Part shown: piece by piece, positions 40,860-49,879 of the stretch | How positions within the stretch are numbered: the first letter of the stretch is position 1 | Layout: the number at the start of each line of letters is the position of its first letter | NCBI GenBank assembly: GCA_018896025.1 | Contig: JAHIND010000036.1 | Span: forward strand, 1-64,000 | Length of the DNA: 64,000 bases | Source of the DNA: Pseudomonadota bacterium | GTDB taxonomy: Bacteria > Desulfobacterota > Desulfarculia > Desulfarculales > Desulfarculaceae | Direction of reading: 5' to 3' | Position numbers and translations under genes: made by a program | Notes under the pieces: model-generated | The model's input: the letters and a program-made list of their open reading frames with translations, nothing else | What the model was told of the DNA's origin: nothing | Database searches by the model: none

Positions 40860-43181
40860 TTACCTCCCCGCCTTTGCCGGCCCGCCGAGGGGGCGCAGGT
40901 CCAGACGGTCGATGAAAAGGTAGCAGCGCCGCTCGGGGCAAGAGAGCCACTCCACGGACACATCCACATAGCCGGGGGTCCCCGGCGCAAGCGGAAAGAT
41001 CATATTGGCGCCTTGGGCGCAGGGCCGCTCGCCCGCCGGGCGGCCGTCGAGGCTAAGGCGCACCCGGCCGGGAGCGCCGCAGAACCCCACCACGGTGAGG
41101 GCGCAGCGGCCGCCGGGGTGGTGCATGCGGCCCCAAACCCGGCCGCCGGAGGCCAGGCTGCGACCCACCGGCTTGGCTCCTCCAGCCACGATGCCGTACA
41201 AGGAGGCCCGTTCCCCGGCCATCTGCTCGGCCTCCAGGGAACGGGGCGGGAACATCCCGGCCAGGCTCAACAGGACGGCCACACCCAGGACGACCAGCAG
41301 CCCGGCCAGGCCCCATTGGCTCGGGCCCCAGGCGGCGGCGACGGGCGGCCTTTTGCTCCCGCGCCAAACGGCCCAGGCCATCCCTACCACGAGCAGGGCC
41401 CCGCCCACCAGCCAGGGCCACCACCAACTGTCCAGAGCAAACGAGGACGGAAACAGGTGGTGCACATCGCGCCCCCACCAGCGGTCCGCCAGGCCCAGCA
41501 GCTTGTGCATGCCGGTGGTCTTGTGGAACTGGGCCGAGGGGATCAAGGTCAAAGCCAGGCTTCCCATCAGCGTCAGTCCGGCCAGGGCCAAGAGGACCGC
41601 CCGCCAGGCGCCGCGCCGCAGGTATTGCCAGGCAAAGCCTATGAACAGGGCGGCGGCGGGCAGGGCCACGGCCAGGAAGCGGCCCGGCGGGCCGTTGCCG
41701 CCGAAAAAGCGGTCCCAGCGCAAAAACCCGATGAGGCCCAGGTAAAACAGGGCGGGTATCAGGGCCTGGCGGGACGCGGCGGGCAGGCGCAGGCAGGCGG
41801 CGGGCAAGGCGGCCAGGGCCAGCAGGAAGATGGGGGCGGGCAACAGGACGCCGTGCTCCTGATCCAGCCCCACTCCGCCCAGGAACACCCCCACGGGACG
41901 CCACCAGCCCCCGGCGGCGGCCCAGCGATCCAGGTACATCCGGCCCCAATGGCCCACGTCCCACAGCAGCAGGCCGGAGCGCTCCAGGCCGAAGGCCAGC
42001 CCAACCCCCAGGACCACGGCCGCCCCGGCCCAAAGCCAAGCCGCGCGCCGGTTGGACCGGCGCAGGCACACCCACTGTTCCACCGCCCCGGCCAGCAGCA
42101 GGCCCACGGACAGGAATCCCAGGCGGTTTTTCAGCAGCAACAGGCCCAGGGCCACCGCCGCCAAACCGGCCCAGCTTCGCAGGGGAGCCCGCTCCAGGCG
42201 TTGCAGCAGCAACATCCCCACGGCCAGCAGCAGCAACCCCGGCACGTCGGGCAGGGCGTGCTGGCCCAGGGTGAGGATGGGCGCCGAGGCGAAGACCAGC
42301 AGCACCGCCGCCCCGGCGGCCGGAGGCGAAAGCCCGCCGCGCCACAGCCAAGCCAGGAGCCCCACCGCGGCCAGGGCGGTGATGGCGGCCATGAACAGCA
42401 TCACCCCCAGGCGGCCGCCCGCCCAATAGGCGGGAGCCAGCAACAGGTGGAAAGCGGGGCTCCCCGCCCGCTTGATGTCCCAGGCCATGTCCTCGTGCCA
42501 GGCCCCGGTGTAAAAGGCCCGATACTCCTTGCCGGCGACGGTCCGCCTTACGTCCGTGGTGCCGTGGCGCACCAGGGAATGGGTTATCAGCAGGTAGCGG
42601 ACCTCGTCGCCCGCCGCGGAATAGGCCTTCCAGGTCCAGATGGATAAAGGGGCCAGCAGGCAAAAGGCCACCACCAAGACCGCGGCTCCCCGCCTGAAAC
42701 CCATATGCGGGCTGTCGCTGGCGGCGGGGAAAAGGCGGCTCAGGTAGATGACCAGGCCCACGCCCTTGAGGGCCAACAAAAACAACAAAAGGGCCCCAGC
42801 CAACACGAAGGGATGGGGCAGCCGGGTCCAGAGCAGCTCCGGCAACAGGACCAGGAGCAGGGTCAGGCTGCCCGCCAGGTCCCATCGCCGGGCCTGGCGG
42901 GGCAACTCTCCCGAGGCGGCCGGGAAGAACCAAAGCAGGAGTGAAAGCGCCAGGCTGGGCAAGGCCGCCGCCACCGGCAGGCCCAGCCCCAGGAACAGGC
43001 GCAACCCGCCGGGCGGTATGTCGTGAAACAGGGCGCTGGCCGCGGGGGTGTCGGGAATGCCCAGCCGGGCGGCAAAGGCATAGGCCGCCAGGCCGCAAAT
43101 CAGGCCGGTGGCCGCGGACAGGGCAACCGGGGACCAAGGGCCTAAAGGAACAAGGGATCTGTGCGCGTCAGGCCGCCGCAT
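40860..43181 (-). CDS. Polytopic membrane glycosyltransferase, GT-C / ArnT-PMT-like
   Basis: A 773-residue protein with about 12 hydrophobic segments. The first extracytoplasmic loop has SAAGDEVRYLLITHSLV, the acidic DE motif of GT-C enzymes such as ArnT and PMT that use lipid-phosphate sugars. The C-terminal 150 residues are soluble and probably periplasmic. It would add a sugar to lipid A, a glycan or a protein in the periplasm. ATG 43181 overlaps the end of the methyltransferase gene by 14 bp, so the two are coupled; a start 72 bp earlier is possible but poor. Confidence 0.75.
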   Translation of the reverse strand: MRRPDAHRSLVPLGPWSPVALSAATGLICGLAAYAFAARLGIPDTPAASALFHDIPPGGLRLFLGLGLPVAAALPSLALSLLLWFFPAASGELPRQARRWDLAGSLTLLLVLLPELLWTRLPHPFVLAGALLLFLLALKGVGLVIYLSRLFPAASDSPHMGFRRGAAVLVVAFCLLAPLSIWTWKAYSAAGDEVRYLLITHSLVRHGTTDVRRTVAGKEYRAFYTGAWHEDMAWDIKRAGSPAFHLLLAPAYWAGGRLGVMLFMAAITALAAVGLLAWLWRGGLSPPAAGAAVLLVFASAPILTLGQHALPDVPGLLLLAVGMLLLQRLERAPLRSWAGLAAVALGLLLLKNRLGFLSVGLLLAGAVEQWVCLRRSNRRAAWLWAGAAVVLGVGLAFGLERSGLLLWDVGHWGRMYLDRWAAAGGWWRPVGVFLGGVGLDQEHGVLLPAPIFLLALAALPAACLRLPAASRQALIPALFYLGLIGFLRWDRFFGGNGPPGRFLAVALPAAALFIGFAWQYLRRGAWRAVLLALAGLTLMGSLALTLIPSAQFHKTTGMHKLLGLADRWWGRDVHHLFPSSFALDSWWWPWLVGGALLVVGMAWAVWRGSKRPPVAAAWGPSQWGLAGLLVVLGVAVLLSLAGMFPPRSLEAEQMAGERASLYGIVAGGAKPVGRSLASGGRVWGRMHHPGGRCALTVVGFCGAPGRVRLSLDGRPAGERPCAQGANMIFPLAPGTPGYVDVSVEWLSCPERRCYLFIDRLDLRPLGGPAKAGR

Positions 43182-44103
43182 CGTGAATCGCAGGCAATGG
43201 CTCGGTTTGTTCCAAGGCGGGGGCGTCGGCCCAGGCGTGGGGTTTCTCCACAATGGCGGCCACCAGATAGGAATACCTTCTCAGCCTGGGGAACTTGTTG
43301 TAAAGCCAGGCGAAAGGTTTGGTGGCCCAGGCGGTGAAGGCAGCCAGGCGCATGTTTTTGGTATGGAACAGGAGGTCGAGCATGCGCAGCCAACCCGGCA
43401 TGAACAAGGCACCGCTCACCCCACGCACCTGGAATCCCACATCGGACAACATATGTCGCAGCGACTTGGAGGAGAACGCCTTTTCCGGGCTGTAGGGATA
43501 TTTGCCCATCATGGACAGCAGACCCACGGTCAGGGGGCGCAGGAAAGGGTCATGTAGGTTGGGCACCCCGATTATGGCGCGCCCTCCCGGGGCCAAAACC
43601 CGGTAAAGCTCGGCGGCGGCCTGTTCGTAGTCGGGGAAATGCTCTATGGTGCCCATGGAATAGATGTAGTCGAAAGAGCCGTCGGCAAAGGGGAGGTCAC
43701 GCACATCCGCCACCAGCATATGGGCCCGGTGCCCGTTGCGGTTGGACATGGCCAGGCGCGCCGTGCTCAAGGCTATGTCAACCCCCACGCCGTTGGCTCC
43801 CTGATCGGATAGCCAGAACAGCAGCTCGGTGCTGCGGGCTTCGTTCCACAGGTCGGTCTTGAGCACCCGCGCTTGGCGCAGGTTGGGGAAGTTGTCCTTA
43901 ATGAGAACCCGCTCGCAATCGCGGTAGTAGCCGGTCGAGTAGGCGTTTTTCAAGGAAGGGAAGCTGTCGCCAATGGCGCTCCACTTGACACCCTGGGCCT
44001 CCCTGGTCAGTTTTTGTTTTCGCACAACACGCTCATTATCCAACGATGCACCGCTCCCGGCCGTTGCCTCATTTCGTCGAACGAAACCGCTCCACACCTC
44101 CAT
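43168..44103 (-). CDS. SAM-dependent class I methyltransferase
   Basis: About 311 residues. The core has NGVGVDIALSTARLAMSNRN (motif I region), MLVADVRDLPFADGSFDYIY (motif II, Methyltransf_11 type) and MGTIEHFPDYEQAAAELYRV, then LAPGGRAIIGVPN. The C-terminal quarter is amphipathic and may touch the membrane. ATG 44103 is chosen as the first Met before a conserved-looking region, although its ribosome site is weak; a start at 44199 is possible. It is coupled to the GT-C gene, so the substrate may be a glycan or its lipid carrier. Confidence 0.82.
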   Translation of the reverse strand: MEVWSGFVRRNEATAGSGASLDNERVVRKQKLTREAQGVKWSAIGDSFPSLKNAYSTGYYRDCERVLIKDNFPNLRQARVLKTDLWNEARSTELLFWLSDQGANGVGVDIALSTARLAMSNRNGHRAHMLVADVRDLPFADGSFDYIYSMGTIEHFPDYEQAAAELYRVLAPGGRAIIGVPNLHDPFLRPLTVGLLSMMGKYPYSPEKAFSSKSLRHMLSDVGFQVRGVSGALFMPGWLRMLDLLFHTKNMRLAAFTAWATKPFAWLYNKFPRLRRYSYLVAAIVEKPHAWADAPALEQTEPLPAIHDAAA

Positions 44104-44629
44104 CCGGACCCATGGCGCTCCCAATAACCGGAAATGGTTCGACTGACGTAATGAGATGCCAAATGCAAGCACTACAGGCGGGCATCCAGCACCGGGCAAC
44201 GTACTGTTCCGGTTAGGTGGTCGCTATCAGCAAAGAAAATACTTGCAGTGAATAAAGGTGAATTGAGTTGACTGGGCCCTGCCGTTTTTGCGCCGAACCT
44301 TGGGGCTTCGGTGGCACCATAAGATGCGTAGGACGTTCTTGGGCAAAAAATGGCTCGTAGGGTGCTCTCAGGTCAATCGGGCAGGGACCGACCTTAGTTG
44401 AGTCAATTTTGTGTGGACACCATCCTTTCACGTTCCCGGAGATCAGGCGGTTCTGGTCAACCTTGGGCGCGGTCGGCGCCGGACATAGCGCCGCGCCAAT
44501 CATTTTCGCATGTTACATTATTGTTTAAACCTAGCCGTACCTTCAATGAAAAAGGGCGCGGCGCGGACTTGCCGCCGGACCCACGCGCCCATTTTGGGCA
44601 CTCTACCTTGGCCACCGGGGAGCCCTCAG
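44104..44629 (+). other. Divergent intergenic region without a supported gene
   Basis: About 525 bp between the methyltransferase and the FemAB-like gene. A minus-strand open frame (44213-44503) has no family motif and no ribosome site. TGTGTGGACACCA near 44410 resembles the tips of some insertion elements, but no partner repeat is visible. Promoters for both neighbours should lie here. Confidence 0.5.
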
Positions 44630-45667
44630 ATGCGCATCATCGCCGGGAAAGACATTCAAAGCTCCCAATGGCAGGGCTTTGTCAGGCGGCAAGAGTGCTT
44701 CACTCACGACCTGCGCTGGCGGGAGGTTTACCAAAGAGCCTATGGCCTCCACCCGTATTACCTGGCCGCGCAGGACGGCCCGGAGTTGGTGGGGACCATG
44801 CCCCTAGTCCGGCTGCCCGGCATCTGCACCCAGGGCCAACTGGTCTCGTTGCCCTTTCTCAACTACGCGGGGGTGGCGGCGGTTTCCCCGGAAATCGCGA
44901 CGGCCCTGGAACAAGCGGCCCTGGGGGCGGCGGCCCGGGCCAAGGCGGGCAGCTTGGTGCTGCGCAGCCGTGCAAGCCAACCCGACGAACCTGAAGCAAC
45001 GGAGCATGGCTATTGCCAACTGATCAGAGCCCTGCCCAGGGACGAACAGACGCTTTGGGAGGGCCTGCGGAGTGAAAAGCGCACTCGCATCCGCAAGTCC
45101 TGGCGTTGCGGGGTCGAGATAAAACGGGACCGTGCCTTACTGCCGGTTTTTTTCAAGATGTACCAAGCGGCCATGCGCGGTTTAGGCTCCCCGCCCCACT
45201 CGGCCCGGTGGTTCCAGGCCATAATGCGCGCCTTCGCTCAAGACGCGAAAATACTCGTGGCCTATCATCAGGGGATCCCCATTGCCAGCCTCTTGCTGAT
45301 CATGTGGGGGGATGCCTGCCATGGCATGTGGGCCGCGGGCCCGGAGGCTTATAGAAAATACAGCCCCAGTGACGGCCTTTACTGGGAGGCGATGCGCCTG
45401 GCCCTTGCACAGGGGAAGGCCAAATTCAACTTTGGCCGCAGTATGCGCGGCGGGGGCAGCTATTACTTTAAAAGGCGCTATGGCGCGGTGCCTTACCAGT
45501 TGTGCTACGAGCGTTTGGGGTCCGACGGCTCCCAGGAACTGCTGCCCCAGCAAGGCACGGGAACCGCTTTCCAGCTTTGGCGCAAGCTGCCTTTAGCCCT
45601 CTCCAACGCCCTGGGCCCCAAAGTGCGCTGCTATGTGCTCCCCGGATTCGGCGCGAGAAGCCTTTGA
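44630..45667 (+). CDS. FemAB/GNAT-like protein (exosortase-associated FemAB type)
   Basis: A 345-residue acyl or aminoacyl transferase-like protein of the GNAT fold. The segment LWEGLRSEKRTRIRKSWRCG and the C-terminal SPSDGLYWEAMRLALAQGKA with FNFGRSMRGGGSYYFKRRYG are typical of the FemAB-related family found next to exosortase/PEP-CTERM and exopolysaccharide genes. ATG 44630 with GGGGAG upstream is preferred to an earlier in-frame ATG at 44510. No exosortase gene is in the window. It stands alone at the end of the glycan region and may modify a surface polymer. Confidence 0.78.
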   Translation: MRIIAGKDIQSSQWQGFVRRQECFTHDLRWREVYQRAYGLHPYYLAAQDGPELVGTMPLVRLPGICTQGQLVSLPFLNYAGVAAVSPEIATALEQAALGAAARAKAGSLVLRSRASQPDEPEATEHGYCQLIRALPRDEQTLWEGLRSEKRTRIRKSWRCGVEIKRDRALLPVFFKMYQAAMRGLGSPPHSARWFQAIMRAFAQDAKILVAYHQGIPIASLLLIMWGDACHGMWAAGPEAYRKYSPSDGLYWEAMRLALAQGKAKFNFGRSMRGGGSYYFKRRYGAVPYQLCYERLGSDGSQELLPQQGTGTAFQLWRKLPLALSNALGPKVRCYVLPGFGARSL

Positions 45668-45775
45668 GCCGGGCATCACTCCTCTTTTGAACAATGAGCA
45701 CTATACCAGTATATTTTAATCCTTTATTTTGACGCGCGGCACGCTTCCGAGAACATGCCAAAAGGGGAGTTCAGC

Positions 45776-46552
45776 ATGGACGGCACACCGATTCTGTACC
45801 GTGTGGAAGACCAGATAGCCTGGATATCCATCAACCAGCCGGAGAAGATGAACCGGCTCGATTTCGCTTCCATGAGGGAGTTGGCCCTGGCGGTGGACAA
45901 GGCCGACAAAGATCCCGGCGTGAAGGTGATCGTAATCAGCGGCGAGGGAGGCAAGGCCTTCTGCGCCGGAGGGGACATCGGCGATTTCGCCTCCGACTCG
46001 ATGCTGGCCGGCAAAAACAACCTCCAGGGATATGCCGACCTTTGCCTGGTGTTCAACCGGATCACCACGCCGTCCATCGCCATGATCAGCGGCTACGCCC
46101 TGGCCGGGGGCTGCGGCCTGGCCATGCTGCCCCATATCAGCATAGCCACCTACGACTCGGTCTTCGGGGTCCCGGAGATCAAGGTGGGGGTATGGCCCAT
46201 GATGGTCATGGCCATTCTCTTCCGCACCGTGGGCCGCAAGAAGGGCCTGGAGCTGATCTGCACCGGGGAGCAGATTGACGCCAGGGAAGCGCTGCGCATC
46301 GGCATGATCAACAAGGTGACCTCCCGCAGCGAACTGCGCGACGAGGTTCTGCAACTGGCCAATCAGCTAAAGGGTCTAAGCAGATCGATCATGAGCCTGG
46401 GCCTGGAAGCCTTCAACCACATCGGAGACCTGGAATACACCAAGGCCATTTCCTACCTGAGGAACATGGTGGTCATGGTGAGCGAGACCAGCGACTCCAT
46501 CGAAGGCCGGGCCGCTTTCATAGAAAAACGCAAGCCCATCTGGAGAGACTGA
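45776..46552 (+). CDS. Enoyl-CoA hydratase/isomerase family protein
   Basis: A 258-residue crotonase-fold protein that hydrates enoyl-CoA or a related thioester. The oxyanion-hole segment GEGGKAFCAGGDIGDFASDS and GYALAGGCGLAMLPHISIAT are present. The position of the usual catalytic Glu is seen in VFGVPEIKVGVWPMM. ATG 45776 has AAGGGGAG at 7 bp; an upstream ATG 45755 lacks one. It is monocistronic and not adjacent to other beta-oxidation genes, although a thiolase and acyl-CoA dehydrogenase lie at 61-64 kb. Confidence 0.88.
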   Translation: MDGTPILYRVEDQIAWISINQPEKMNRLDFASMRELALAVDKADKDPGVKVIVISGEGGKAFCAGGDIGDFASDSMLAGKNNLQGYADLCLVFNRITTPSIAMISGYALAGGCGLAMLPHISIATYDSVFGVPEIKVGVWPMMVMAILFRTVGRKKGLELICTGEQIDAREALRIGMINKVTSRSELRDEVLQLANQLKGLSRSIMSLGLEAFNHIGDLEYTKAISYLRNMVVMVSETSDSIEGRAAFIEKRKPIWRD

Positions 46553-46626
46553 AAAGGCGGGGCCGCCCTCGCCTCCCGGCCCGATCCGCCGGGATGATGA
46601 CGGCGGCCCATGATTTAGGAGGTGGG

Positions 46627-46662
46627 CCGGGACGCTCCCTAAAGAGCGAAGCGCCCCAGCCC
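46627..46662 (+). repeat. Hairpin repeat, copy A
   Basis: A 36-bp unit that matches copy B at 47561-47596 in 31 of 36 bases. GGGACGCT (46629-46636) and AGCGCCCC (46650-46657) form an 8-bp stem with one mismatch around 13 nt. In one frame it reads PGRSLKSEAPQP, nearly the C-terminus encoded by copy B. It lies 170 bp upstream of the gene at 46832. Confidence 0.6.
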
Positions 46663-46788
46663 GGGGGTGCTGTCTAGCGCCGAGGCCCCGGCGCGTATCT
46701 TCTCAAAATAATTCGTACAAACAAACCGTCGCGAGGAAGATCATAGGAAGATTGACAAGACCTCTCTCTTCTGTAAATATGCCACTCG

Positions 46789-46800
46789 TGACATATGTCA
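46789..46800 (+). promoter_or_regulatory. 12-bp palindrome upstream of the 46832 gene
   Basis: TGACATATGTCA is a perfect palindrome 31 bp before ATG 46832, within an AT-rich stretch. It is a plausible operator for a dimeric regulator. No clear -35/-10 pair can be fixed around it. Confidence 0.4.
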
Positions 46801-46831
46801 TATCATTTACTAATCATTTGTTGTTTATTTG

Positions 46832-47599
46832 ATGAGAGCGCAAAATTTGTCCGGCAAGCATTTTCTTCAATTCGGCGCGCCCGGCGCTGAGCGCCTCCAC
46901 CTCATCAATAAGGAAATGCAGCGGCAGGCCTCGTCCGGTTGGACCGACGAGGAGCGCCTGACCCGCCTGCGCCATCAACTCCATGAACACGCGGGCCCCA
47001 AAAGCCGGGCCTTTTGGCTCACCCTGGCGCGCCTGAGCGAGCTGGCCCTGTGGTGGGCCGGTTGCCTGGCCGATGCCGGGGAGTTCCAGGCCGTGGGCGA
47101 CCTGCTGCTCAACCCGCCGCGCAAGACACTGTATGTGCAGGGCCGTACGCTACCCTTGCGCCTGGCCCGTCACCAGGCCCTGACCGAGCAGGTGCGCCCC
47201 TTGGCACCGGCGGGCGCCAATCTGGTGGAGTGGCTCAAGAGCCAAACCATGCTGGTGATCGAGGCTGACCCCCTGCTGCCGTTGCTGTTGGACGACCTGA
47301 GCCAGTGGCCCCACCGCCCTCCGGGAACCTGCCAAAGCTTCCAACTGCGTCTGGACCAGGTGGTCGGGGCGCTGTGCCACATTACTTCGCTCAACCTCCC
47401 CGAAGGGGCCAGCGTGGCCCAGCATTTGGCCAGAGTCCGTCCAGAGGAGGCCAGGATCATCGAAGAGCACCTTTGCCGTTTCGATCTCGGGCGATTCAAC
47501 GCCCTGGGCCATGCCCTGCGAGAGCCATTGCCCCCCTCCGCACCGTCGGCGGCTGAGGAGCCGGGGCGCTCCCTGATTGGCGAAGCGCCCCAGCCCTAG
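46832..47599 (+). CDS. Protein of unknown function
   Basis: 255 residues, predicted soluble, Leu- and Arg-rich and probably mostly helical (WTDEERLTRLRHQLHEHAGP, FWLTLARLSELALWWAGCLA). No signal peptide, metal site or family motif is recognised. ATG 46832 is preferred over the overlapping TTG. Its last codons (PGRSLIGEAPQP) lie inside copy B of a hairpin repeat, so the C-terminus may have been rewritten by that element. It converges on the sulfur module with 3 bp between stops. Codon use looks like that of its neighbours. Confidence 0.7.
   Translation: MRAQNLSGKHFLQFGAPGAERLHLINKEMQRQASSGWTDEERLTRLRHQLHEHAGPKSRAFWLTLARLSELALWWAGCLADAGEFQAVGDLLLNPPRKTLYVQGRTLPLRLARHQALTEQVRPLAPAGANLVEWLKSQTMLVIEADPLLPLLLDDLSQWPHRPPGTCQSFQLRLDQVVGALCHITSLNLPEGASVAQHLARVRPEEARIIEEHLCRFDLGRFNALGHALREPLPPSAPSAAEEPGRSLIGEAPQP
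47561..47596 (+). repeat. Hairpin repeat, copy B
   Basis: GGGGCGCT (47563-47570) pairs perfectly with AGCGCCCC (47584-47591) around 13 nt. It overlaps the last codons of the 46832 gene and sits at the convergent junction with the HdrD-like gene, where it could also end transcription. See copy A at 46627-46662. Confidence 0.6.
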
Positions 47600-47602
47600 G
47601 GC

Positions 47603-48850
47603 CTAATCCTGCACCAGGGCCTTGGCGGTGAGGTCGGAGAGGTACTCCACCTTGACCCCCAGGCCGTAGTGTTCGTTCAGGTCGGAAAGCTGGGTGTGGC
47701 AGTTCTCGCAGGCGGTGCAGAGCACCTCGGCCCCGGTGGCCTTCACCTGCTCGGCCTTGACCTTGGCCGATTTCATGCGGAAGTCCTTCTCGCCCATGGC
47801 CACCAAGCCCCCGCCCCCGCCGCAGCACCAGTTGGCCTGGCGGTTGGGGGTCATCTCCACGAAGTGGTCGGTGAGATGGTTCAGCACGTAGCGGGGCTCT
47901 TCGTAGATGCCCCCCTGGCGGGCGATCTGGCAGGGGTCGTGATAGGTCACTTTGCCGGGCAGCTTGCTCTTGTCCAGCTTGATGCGCCCCTGCTCCAGAT
48001 AGCGGGCGATCAGCTCAACAAGGGTGATGACCCCGAAGGGCTTTTCGCCGGTCATGTGCTTCATCACCCTATAGGCGGTGCCGCACTCGCAGATCACCAC
48101 TTCCTTGATGTTTAGGCGCTTGGCCTCATCGATGATGCGCCCGGCGATCTCCTTGGTCTTGGCCGGGTTGCCCACGAAGGCCCCGAAGTTCACCGCCTCG
48201 AAGTAGCTCAGCGACCATTTCTCCCCGGCCGCGTTCATAATGGCCGCAGCCGGGATGATGGAGTGCTTGCCGGCCAGGGCCACGTAGAGCACGTTAGCGT
48301 CCTGCACGTCCAGGGGCACCACTTCCTCGCCGCCCTCGGAGCGCCAGCGCTCCAGCACTTCCTTTTCCAGGTTTTTGGCGGCGGTGGCGAAGTTCTCTTT
48401 GGTCTTCTCGATGGTCTTGCCCTTGGCGATGGACATGTCGGCGAGCATTTCTAGGGTCTTGGGCTCCATGTCCGCGGTGATCAGAAGCATCTTGGCGATG
48501 CCCTGGATCACGCCGGTGTCGATGCCGAACGGGCAGTAGGTCATGCAGCGGCGGCAGCCGGTGCAGGTGTAGGCGGTCTCGTAGACCTTTTCCATCCAGT
48601 GGTCACTGAATTCCACCGCCTCGTTGAGCTTCTTGGCGATCTTGCCCTTTTTGAAATACTCCTCATAGATGCGCCGGATGTTCTGGGCGCGGGCCACGGC
48701 GGTGTAGCGGGTCTCCGGCGAGGAGGCGTAGGCGTGGCAGGCCTCGATGCACAGCCCGCAGCGGGAGCAGTTTTCCAGGTACATCTTGGCCGCCTGGCTC
48801 AGGCGCTCGGAGAAGGTCTGGATCAGCTCTTTTTTCAGCTTGGCGTCCAT
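47603..48850 (-). CDS. HdrD/DsrK-like iron-sulfur protein
   Basis: A 415-residue cytoplasmic-face electron-transfer protein. Two [4Fe-4S] motifs, CSRCGLCIEAC near residue 28 and CTGCRRCMTYC near 97, precede the CCG-type region. The first CCG motif is reduced (CECGTAYRVMKHM). The second is complete (DPCQIARQGG, WCCGGGGGLVAMG, CTACENCH). This is the layout of HdrD, DsrK and HmeD, which pass quinol electrons to disulfides or sulfur carriers. The NarI-like gene 4 bp upstream encodes its likely membrane cytochrome. TusA and DsrE2 genes in the same operon suggest a sulfur-relay substrate. Confidence 0.85.
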   Translation of the reverse strand: MDAKLKKELIQTFSERLSQAAKMYLENCSRCGLCIEACHAYASSPETRYTAVARAQNIRRIYEEYFKKGKIAKKLNEAVEFSDHWMEKVYETAYTCTGCRRCMTYCPFGIDTGVIQGIAKMLLITADMEPKTLEMLADMSIAKGKTIEKTKENFATAAKNLEKEVLERWRSEGGEEVVPLDVQDANVLYVALAGKHSIIPAAAIMNAAGEKWSLSYFEAVNFGAFVGNPAKTKEIAGRIIDEAKRLNIKEVVICECGTAYRVMKHMTGEKPFGVITLVELIARYLEQGRIKLDKSKLPGKVTYHDPCQIARQGGIYEEPRYVLNHLTDHFVEMTPNRQANWCCGGGGGLVAMGEKDFRMKSAKVKAEQVKATGAEVLCTACENCHTQLSDLNEHYGLGVKVEYLSDLTAKALVQD

Positions 48851-48854
48851 GGTG

Positions 48855-49568
48855 TTAGCCCCTCCTCAGCTTGTTCAGCGGGATGGCGAAGAAGGTGTGC
48901 ATGATCTTGCTGAAGGGCAGCACCATCAAGAACAGGTTGGCCAGGAAAACGTGGGTCACCAGGACCACGTAGTGGCCGCCGTCGATGGTGGCGGCCGGGT
49001 CGTCCCAGGAAAAGTGGAACAGGCCGTTCAGGTAGCCGCCGAAGTCCTGCTTAGTCAAGACGAAGCCGTTTTCGCTCCAGGAGTTTGCCCAGGAGATGAT
49101 GTCGCCGGACATGGCTATACAAAACAACAGGAACAGCAGCAAATAGTCGGCCGGCACCGATATCTCGCGCAGGGGCGAGGCGAAGCGGCGCAGCAGGAAA
49201 TAGAGGATAGCTGCGGTTACCACCACTCCCACCGCGCCGTTGCCGATCATGTTGGGCGAGTCTGCGGGGTAGATGTTGAACCAGGGCATGAGATCAAGGT
49301 GGGCCAGGATGAGCAGAACGACGCCCAAATGGAACAGGATCAAAAAGACCCATAAGGTCGGGTTGTGACGGCGAACCGTGGGCATGCTCAAGGCCCCCCA
49401 CACGGCGCTGGGCACCGGGTGGTCCTTGTCCGGGAACACCTTGAGGGTGAAGGGGTGGGCGGGGGCCTTGACCACCCGCGCCACCTTCACCGCGATCCCC
49501 ACGAGGCACCAGGCCACGGCCAAGTAGACCATGGGCACGGTGATTACATAGAAGATCTGGTTGACCAT
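48855..49568 (-). CDS. NarI/DsrM-like membrane cytochrome b subunit
   Basis: A 237-residue membrane protein with about five helices. Histidines in FHLGVVLLILAHLDLM and in THVFLANLFLMVLPFSKIMH fit haem b ligation as in NarI, DsrM and HdrE. It would oxidise or reduce the quinone pool and hand electrons to the HdrD-like protein encoded 4 bp downstream. The TusA gene is 18 bp upstream, so all are co-transcribed. Its family position between NarI and HdrE/DsrM cannot be settled by eye. Confidence 0.82.
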   Translation of the reverse strand: MVNQIFYVITVPMVYLAVAWCLVGIAVKVARVVKAPAHPFTLKVFPDKDHPVPSAVWGALSMPTVRRHNPTLWVFLILFHLGVVLLILAHLDLMPWFNIYPADSPNMIGNGAVGVVVTAAILYFLLRRFASPLREISVPADYLLLFLLFCIAMSGDIISWANSWSENGFVLTKQDFGGYLNGLFHFSWDDPAATIDGGHYVVLVTHVFLANLFLMVLPFSKIMHTFFAIPLNKLRRG

Positions 49569-49586
49569 GCTCTTCGCGTCCCGGAG

Positions 49587-49826
49587 CTAGTTGTTGCGCT
49601 TGACGAAGATCTTGATGAACTCGCCGCCCTGCTCGGTGTCCACCACCTCGTTGCCCGAAGTCTCGGCCCAGGCCGGGAAGTCGGAGAGGGAGCCGGGATC
49701 GGTGGTGTGGACCTCGATGACCTCACCCACGTTGACCGAACCGATTTCCTGGCTCATCTTGACCACGGGCATGGGGCAGGGCAGACCTTTGAGATCCAGA
49801 ATCTTGGCGGGGGTGATATCGGACAT
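49587..49826 (-). CDS. tusA: TusA/SirA-like sulfur carrier protein
   Basis: A 79-residue protein with the family motif LDLKGLPCPMPVVKMSQEIG; C17 in LPCPMP is the persulfide-carrying Cys. The rest (VGEVIEVHTTDPGSLSDFPA, then FIKIFVK) matches the two-layer TusA fold. GGAGAAAA lies before ATG 49826. It sits between DsrE2-like and NarI-like genes, as in sulfur-trafficking loci, where TusA receives sulfane sulfur and passes it to an Hdr- or Dsr-type complex. Confidence 0.9.
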   Translation of the reverse strand: MSDITPAKILDLKGLPCPMPVVKMSQEIGSVNVGEVIEVHTTDPGSLSDFPAWAETSGNEVVDTEQGGEFIKIFVKRNN

Positions 49827-49879
49827 CTTGTTTTCTCCTTTTGGCGTTGCCGTGTATTTGAGGCGTTTATCGCTTTGAC

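Noticed and set aside
44213..44503. Possible small minus-strand gene or insertion-element relic
   Set aside because: No family motif; one TGTGTGGACACC-like string is not enough to claim an element without a partner repeat.
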